A stretch of 64,000 nt of DNA, taken from contig CACWFV010000011.1 in the NCBI GenBank assembly GCA_902760315.1, forward strand, positions 1 to 64,000. The letters run 5' to 3'. Every line of letters begins with the position of its first letter. The first letter of the stretch is position 1. Under the pieces are notes generated by a model. The model saw only the letters and a program-made list of their open reading frames with translations, had not been told where the DNA came from and ran no database searches. The DNA is from an uncultured Bacteroidales bacterium. GTDB lineage: Bacteria; Bacteroidota; Bacteroidia; Bacteroidales; Bacteroidaceae. The translations under genes were made by a program, and so were the position numbers. Shown here piece by piece: positions 59,906 through 64,000 of this stretch.

Positions 59906-62548
59906 ATGAACGCAAAGAAACATATTGTTGCTCTGCTCTTGGCACTACTGAGTGCTACGGTGCAGGTTGGTGCACAGGATGTCATCGTCAATCCAGACAT
60001 CTCTTATGCCGGTACGCCGCGCCGTTGCGAGATAGGCGGACTGACCGTCAAGGGCGTGCAAGGCTATGAAGACTATGTGCTGACAGGACTCTCCGGACTG
60101 TCGGTGGGACAGATGATTGACGTGCCCGGCACCGAAATTACCGAAGCTATCAAACGCTACTGGAAGCACGGCCTGTTCTCGAAAGCCTCCATTACAGCAG
60201 ACTCTATCGTCGGCAATAAGGTGTATCTGTGTATTCATCTGGCCACGCGTCCCCGTGTCAGCGCCATCAACTATTATGGTCTGAAGAAGTCGGAGAAAGA
60301 GGACATGGAGTCGAAGCTGGGTATCATGAAAGGCAGCCAGATAACGCCCAACATGATAGACCGTGCCAAGATACTGGCTAAGAAATACTTCGAGGACAAG
60401 GGCTACAGCAACGCAGACATAGACATTGCCCAGCGCGACGACGTCACGGGCAAGAACGAGGTTATTCTGGACATCAGCGTCGACAAGAAGTCGAAGATGA
60501 AGGTGCGCCAGATTATCTTCGACGGCAACGAGAAATTGTCAGACCGTAAGATTACCGGTTCTATGTTCAAGAAGGGTGCCTTCGGCAAGATTAACGAGGC
60601 CGGCAAGCTGAAGAACTTCTTCAAAGCCAAGAAGTTCACCCCTGAGCGCTATGAGGAGGCTAAGACAGCCCTGATAGAGAAGTACAACGAGCTGGGCTAC
60701 CGCGACGCCACCATCTTGGAAGACTCCGTATGGACGGTTGACGACAAACACGTCAGCGTCTATGTGAAACTGGAAGAGGGCGAGCGCTACTACCTGCGCA
60801 ACATCACCTGGGTGGGTAACACCGTTGTCACTACCGACTATCTGAACAGAGCCCTGGGCATGCAAAAAGGCGACGTATACAACCAGAAACTGTTGAAAAA
60901 GCGCCTGACGGAAGACGAAGATGCCGTGGGTAACTATTACTGGAACAACGGTTACCTGTTCTACCAGCTGGAACCTACCGAGGTCAACATCGTCGGTGAC
61001 TCCATTGACCTGGAGATGCGTATCCAGGAAGGCACACAGGCACACATCAGCCATGTGCGCATCTTCGGTAACGACCGTCTGTATGAAGAGGTGGTACGCC
61101 GTGAGTTGCGCACCAAGCCGGGTGACCTCTTCTCGAAAGACGCCATCCAGCGTTCCGCACGAGAGATAGCCTCTACCGGCTTCTTTGACCCGGAGAAGGT
61201 GAACCCCGACATCAAGCCTAACTATGAGGACGGCACGGTGGACATCAACTGGGAACTGGAACAGAAGTCTAACGACCAGCTGGAGTTCTCGCTGGGTTGG
61301 GGACAGACCGGTATCATTGGCCGCATAGGTATCAAGTTAAACAACTTCTCCATGCGCAACCTCTTCGGTAAGAACAAGATGCACCGTGGCATCATGCCTA
61401 TCGGCGACGGTGAGCAGTTGTCGTTCTCGTTCCAGTCGAATGGTAGCTACTATAGCTCATTCTCCACGGGCTACTCCACGGGCTGGTTTGGTGGTAAGCG
61501 CCCCAATGCGTTGAGCATCAGTGCTTTCTACTCAAAGCAGAGCGACATCTCCAGCACTTATCGTAACTCGGCTTGGATGAACAATTACTATAACTATTAT
61601 GGTGGCTACGGCTCGTACAACAGCGGCTACTACGACTACACGTCGATGATGGACGAGGACAAGTACATCAAGCTCTTCGGTGTCTCGCTCGGCTGGGGTA
61701 AGCGTCTGCGCTGGCCCGACGACTACTTCCAGCTGTCGACCCAGCTGGCCTACACCCGCTACATGCTGCGCGACTGGAGCTACTTCCTGATCTCTAATGG
61801 TAACTGTAACAATATCAACTTGGGTGTCACGCTGTCGCGTACGTCTACCGACAACCAGTTGTTCCCACGTCGTGGTTCAGAGTTTATGCTCTCCGTCAAC
61901 CTGACGCCGCCCTGGTCGCTGCTGAACAACAAGGACTACGCTAATCTGGCCACTTCCGAGACCTATCAGAAGAACATTGACCAGTATAACGCCGAACTGC
62001 AGGAGAAGTACCGCTGGATAGAATACCACAAGTGGAAGTTCAAGACCAAGACCTATACCGCCCTAACAGAAGGCCAGAAGTGTCTGGTGCTGATGACCCG
62101 CGTAGAGCTGGGACTGCTGGGCGCTTACAATAAGTACAACAAGTCGCCCTTCGAGACCTTCTATGTCGGTGGTGACGGCATGAGCGGCTATAGCTCCAGC
62201 TATGCAGAGGAGACCATCGGACTGCGTGGTTACGAGAACGGCTCTCTGACTCCCTACCGCGCCGAGGGCTACGCTTACGACCGCTTTACGCTGGAGTTGC
62301 GCTATCCGTTCCTGTTGGGCAACACCACTATCTATGGTCTGGGCTTCCTGGAGGGTGGTAATGCTTGGACAGAGACGAAGCACTTCAACCCCTTCGACAT
62401 CAAGCGCTCAGCCGGTATCGGTGTGCGCATCTATCTGCCCATGGTGGGCTTGATGGGTATCGACTGGGCCTACGGTTTCGACAAGCCTTACGCAGGCGCC
62501 TCCAAGGGTGGTAGCCAGTTCCACTTCATACTGGGACAGGAGTTCTAA
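59906..62548 (+). CDS. bamA: Outer membrane protein assembly factor BamA
   Basis: An 880-residue Omp85 protein. Signal peptide at residues 1-24; five POTRA domains span about 35-450, with sequences such as VGQMIDVPGTEITEAIKRYWKHGLF and typical VxExG-like strands; the C-terminal barrel ends in a strand with a terminal Phe (FHFILGQEF). It inserts outer-membrane proteins. Near residues 557-582 the barrel holds an unusual Tyr/Gly/Ser-rich stretch (NNYYNYYGGYGSYNSGYYDY), longer than typical loops. Located between uppS and two skp genes, as usual in the phylum. Confidence 0.95.
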   Translation: MNAKKHIVALLLALLSATVQVGAQDVIVNPDISYAGTPRRCEIGGLTVKGVQGYEDYVLTGLSGLSVGQMIDVPGTEITEAIKRYWKHGLFSKASITADSIVGNKVYLCIHLATRPRVSAINYYGLKKSEKEDMESKLGIMKGSQITPNMIDRAKILAKKYFEDKGYSNADIDIAQRDDVTGKNEVILDISVDKKSKMKVRQIIFDGNEKLSDRKITGSMFKKGAFGKINEAGKLKNFFKAKKFTPERYEEAKTALIEKYNELGYRDATILEDSVWTVDDKHVSVYVKLEEGERYYLRNITWVGNTVVTTDYLNRALGMQKGDVYNQKLLKKRLTEDEDAVGNYYWNNGYLFYQLEPTEVNIVGDSIDLEMRIQEGTQAHISHVRIFGNDRLYEEVVRRELRTKPGDLFSKDAIQRSAREIASTGFFDPEKVNPDIKPNYEDGTVDINWELEQKSNDQLEFSLGWGQTGIIGRIGIKLNNFSMRNLFGKNKMHRGIMPIGDGEQLSFSFQSNGSYYSSFSTGYSTGWFGGKRPNALSISAFYSKQSDISSTYRNSAWMNNYYNYYGGYGSYNSGYYDYTSMMDEDKYIKLFGVSLGWGKRLRWPDDYFQLSTQLAYTRYMLRDWSYFLISNGNCNNINLGVTLSRTSTDNQLFPRRGSEFMLSVNLTPPWSLLNNKDYANLATSETYQKNIDQYNAELQEKYRWIEYHKWKFKTKTYTALTEGQKCLVLMTRVELGLLGAYNKYNKSPFETFYVGGDGMSGYSSSYAEETIGLRGYENGSLTPYRAEGYAYDRFTLELRYPFLLGNTTIYGLGFLEGGNAWTETKHFNPFDIKRSAGIGVRIYLPMVGLMGIDWAYGFDKPYAGASKGGSQFHFILGQEF

Positions 62549-62552
62549 TATC

Positions 62553-62592
62553 GGGATGTCGGAATAACGGAATACCGGAATGCCGGAATACC
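62553..62592. repeat. Octanucleotide tandem array, 5 units, between bamA and skp
   Basis: GGGATGTC, GGAATAAC, GGAATACC, GGAATGCC and GGAATACC on the plus strand (62553-62592). The orientation is again GGAATACC in the direction of transcription. It starts 4 bases after the bamA stop and ends 37 bases before the skp start. Confidence 0.88.
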
Positions 62593-62629
62593 GAAAAAAG
62601 AAATAACAATAACAAAAAGCAAGAAGCCA

Positions 62630-63145
62630 ATGATGAGAAAAGTAATCGCCATGATGGTCATGTTGGTGGCAACGCTGTCACTACATGCACAGAAGTTTGC
62701 ACTGGTCGATATGGATTACATCTTCAAGAACATACCGGCCTATGAGCGTGCCAACGAACAGCTGAACCAGATCTCGAAGAAATGGCAGGCTGAGGTAGAG
62801 GCTATCCAGATTGAGGCACAGACACTCTATAAGAACTATCAGAACGAGGTGGTGTTCCTCTCGCAGGAGCAGAAGAAAGCCCGCCAGGACGCCATTGTAG
62901 CCAAGGAGAAAGAGGCCGCCGACCTGAAGAAGAAATACTTCGGCCCGGAGGGTGAGCTCTTCAAGAAGCGCACTGCGCTGATGACGCCCATCCAGGAAGA
63001 GGTGTACAATGCCGTCAAGGACATTGCCGATCTGCGTGGCTACCAGCTCGTACTGGATCGCGCCAGCGACACGGGAATCATCTTCGGTTCGCCGAAGGTG
63101 GACATCTCTAACGAGGTGCTCTCCAAGCTGGGCTACAGCAACTAA
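62630..63145 (+). CDS. OmpH/Skp family periplasmic chaperone
   Basis: A 171-residue periplasmic protein. The signal peptide is about 20 residues (MMRKVIAMMVMLVATLSLHAQ); FALVDMDYIFKNIPAYERAN is the start of the OmpH domain, followed by a long coiled coil with the KKYFGPEGELFKKR turn and a C-terminal beta strand (YQLVLDRASDTGIIFG). It likely escorts outer-membrane proteins to BamA, encoded upstream. A second, shorter paralogue follows after 76 bases. Confidence 0.92.
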   Translation: MMRKVIAMMVMLVATLSLHAQKFALVDMDYIFKNIPAYERANEQLNQISKKWQAEVEAIQIEAQTLYKNYQNEVVFLSQEQKKARQDAIVAKEKEAADLKKKYFGPEGELFKKRTALMTPIQEEVYNAVKDIADLRGYQLVLDRASDTGIIFGSPKVDISNEVLSKLGYSN

Positions 63146-63221
63146 GCGGCGACGCACCCGGAATTATTATATGCGGAGAACAAACAAAAGTATTAACAAT
63201 AACCAACAAGAAAGTAAAACA

Positions 63222-63719
63222 ATGAAGAAACTATTCATCATGCTGCTGATGCTGGCGCCCGTCGCTGCATTCGCACAGGGCAAATTTGGACACGTCAACT
63301 CGCAGGAGATCATCCAGGCTATGCCGGAGTTTGCCAAGGCACGTACCGAGATTGAGGAACTGACCAAGCAGTACGACGCTGACCTTAAGTCTATGCAGGA
63401 CGAACTGCAGAAGAAGGCCGAGGCCTTCGACAAGGAGTCGGCTACGCTGCCTGAGAACATCAAGACGCGCCGCCAGACGGAGTTGCAGGACATGTATCAG
63501 AAGATACAGCAGAGCTATCAGGACAACCAGCAGGCTTTGGCCAAGACACAGCAGGAGAAGATGCAGGTCATCACCACGAAGGTACTGGACGCTATCAAAG
63601 CTGTAGGACAGGCTGGCGGCTATGTCTACATCATGGATGTTACGGGTGGTATTCCCTATATCAGCACTACGCTGTCTACTGACGTCACGGCTGACGTGAA
63701 GAAGAAACTGGGCCTCTAA
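63222..63719 (+). CDS. OmpH/Skp family periplasmic chaperone, second copy
   Basis: A 165-residue paralogue of the previous gene. The signal peptide MKKLFIMLLMLAPVAAFAQ is followed by GKFGHVNSQEIIQAMPEFA, a coiled coil (residues about 40-110) and the C-terminal strand YVYIMDVTGGIPYIST. The start is the ATG at 63222; the frame is open further upstream but that part overlaps the first copy in another frame. The last gene of the operon, ended by a strong bidirectional hairpin. Confidence 0.92.
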   Translation: MKKLFIMLLMLAPVAAFAQGKFGHVNSQEIIQAMPEFAKARTEIEELTKQYDADLKSMQDELQKKAEAFDKESATLPENIKTRRQTELQDMYQKIQQSYQDNQQALAKTQQEKMQVITTKVLDAIKAVGQAGGYVYIMDVTGGIPYISTTLSTDVTADVKKKLGL

Positions 63720-63750
63720 GTCCCGACGATACCTTATAGCAGAAAAAAAT

Positions 63751-63790
63751 AATAGAGGATGCGCACACCTGCGCATCCTCTATTGTTTTG
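63751..63790. terminator. Bidirectional terminator after the skp genes
   Basis: AATAGAGGATGCGC (63751-63764) and GCGCATCCTCTATT (63771-63784) form a 14 bp perfect stem (15 with A65-T70). An A-run (64-type AAAAAAA at 63743-63749) on one side and T-rich sequence on the other allow termination in both directions. Confidence 0.88.
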
Positions 63791-63836
63791 TTGTCGCCTG
63801 CTGAGGACTGACGGGCAACCCTCGTGCCGCGGCATT

Positions 63837-64000
63837 TTACTCGTAGACGAGTCCGTCGGTGGGGTAGAGGTACCAGTCAGTGGCTTTGCTGCTGTCTTCT
63901 GCCCATTCAGCAAAGGAGTGACCTGCCGTCTGGTAAGCACCGGTGAAGGAGCTGCCGTTGCGGGTTCCGATCTTCTGCCACTCTATGGGATACTTGAAGT
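63837..64000 (-). CDS. Unidentified protein, C-terminal 54 residues (partial)
   Basis: A minus-strand frame entering from the right edge and ending at TAA (63837-63839). The visible part includes WQKIGTRNGSSFTGAYQTAG, AEWAEDSSKATDWYLYP and ends TDGLVYE. It is coding-like (no stops, balanced codons) but the fragment is not recognised. It is convergent with the skp operon and separated by the bidirectional hairpin. Confidence 0.5.
   Translation of the reverse strand, partial: FKYPIEWQKIGTRNGSSFTGAYQTAGHSFAEWAEDSSKATDWYLYPTDGLVYE

Overview
The window looks like a chromosomal segment of a Bacteroidota bacterium of the order Bacteroidales, most likely Prevotella or a close relative. Three things support this. 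Many genes are preceded by the Bacteroidota promoter -7 box TAnnTTTG, and ten of these have a TTTG-type -33 box exactly 20 bases upstream. Gene orders such as DUF6089-uppS-bamA-skp-skp and PASTA-rluD-ddl, together with families such as GH97, DUF4254 and NigD-like lipoproteins, are typical of this group. Secreted proteins carry lipobox or Sec signals of the usual Bacteroidales kind. Species cannot be assigned from the sequence alone. Most of the window is core genome.

Layout, left to right. 1-3.6 kb: the edge of an Rpn-family gene, then a minus-strand operon with a GNAT-like protein, a PAP2 phosphatase and a phosphoethanolamine transferase, which together suggest lipid A remodelling. 3.7-7.3 kb: RluA-type pseudouridine synthase, Dabb protein and SF1 helicase. 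7.4-9.3 kb: DUF4254, GT9 glycosyltransferase and rubredoxin. 9.3-14.1 kb: a minus-strand operon of PASTA protein, RluD-type synthase, D-Ala-D-Ala ligase, acyltransferase and NigD-like lipoprotein. 14.2-16.9 kb: rpmH, then efp, GT2 and radC. 17-23.7 kb: topA-aroK-speA-argB-ECF sigma-anti-sigma. 23.8-32.2 kb: NUDIX, and a glycan cluster with a divergent SGNH esterase and GH3-GH67-GH97, probably for glucuronoxylan side chains. 32.3-36.2 kb: tyrS, tRNA-Gln, an SDR and miaB. 36.2-39.9 kb: two membrane enzymes of the alkaline phosphatase superfamily, one LTA-synthase-like and one DUF3413/YejM-like. 40-45.9 kb: upp, two PLP enzymes of transsulfuration, tcdA and pckA. 45.9-46.7 kb: an 0.8 kb non-coding stretch with a duplicated hairpin, a terminator and a MITE-like inverted-repeat element. 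46.7-56.4 kb: a gene for a giant secreted multidomain protein of about 3,240 residues, whose 3' end is interrupted by two mutually compensating frameshifts. 56.6-56.8 kb: an isolated 31-residue membrane peptide gene with its own promoter and terminator. 57-63.7 kb: DUF6242 lipoprotein, DUF6089, uppS, bamA and two skp/ompH genes. The window ends in the 3' part of an unidentified minus-strand gene.

The most unusual signal is a family of short tandem repeats with an 8 bp period (coding-sense consensus near GGAATACC, with one GTAATATC variant). They occupy four intercistronic spacers in the window, always in the same orientation relative to transcription. Three of them take in the upstream gene's stop codon, and in the RluD-type gene the array encodes the C-terminal tail. 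Weaker 9 bp arrays sit in two other intercistronic spacers. I know of no described function for them. Other notable items are the microprotein unit, the giant broken surface protein, the inverted-repeat element, and tightly fused terminator-promoter junctions.
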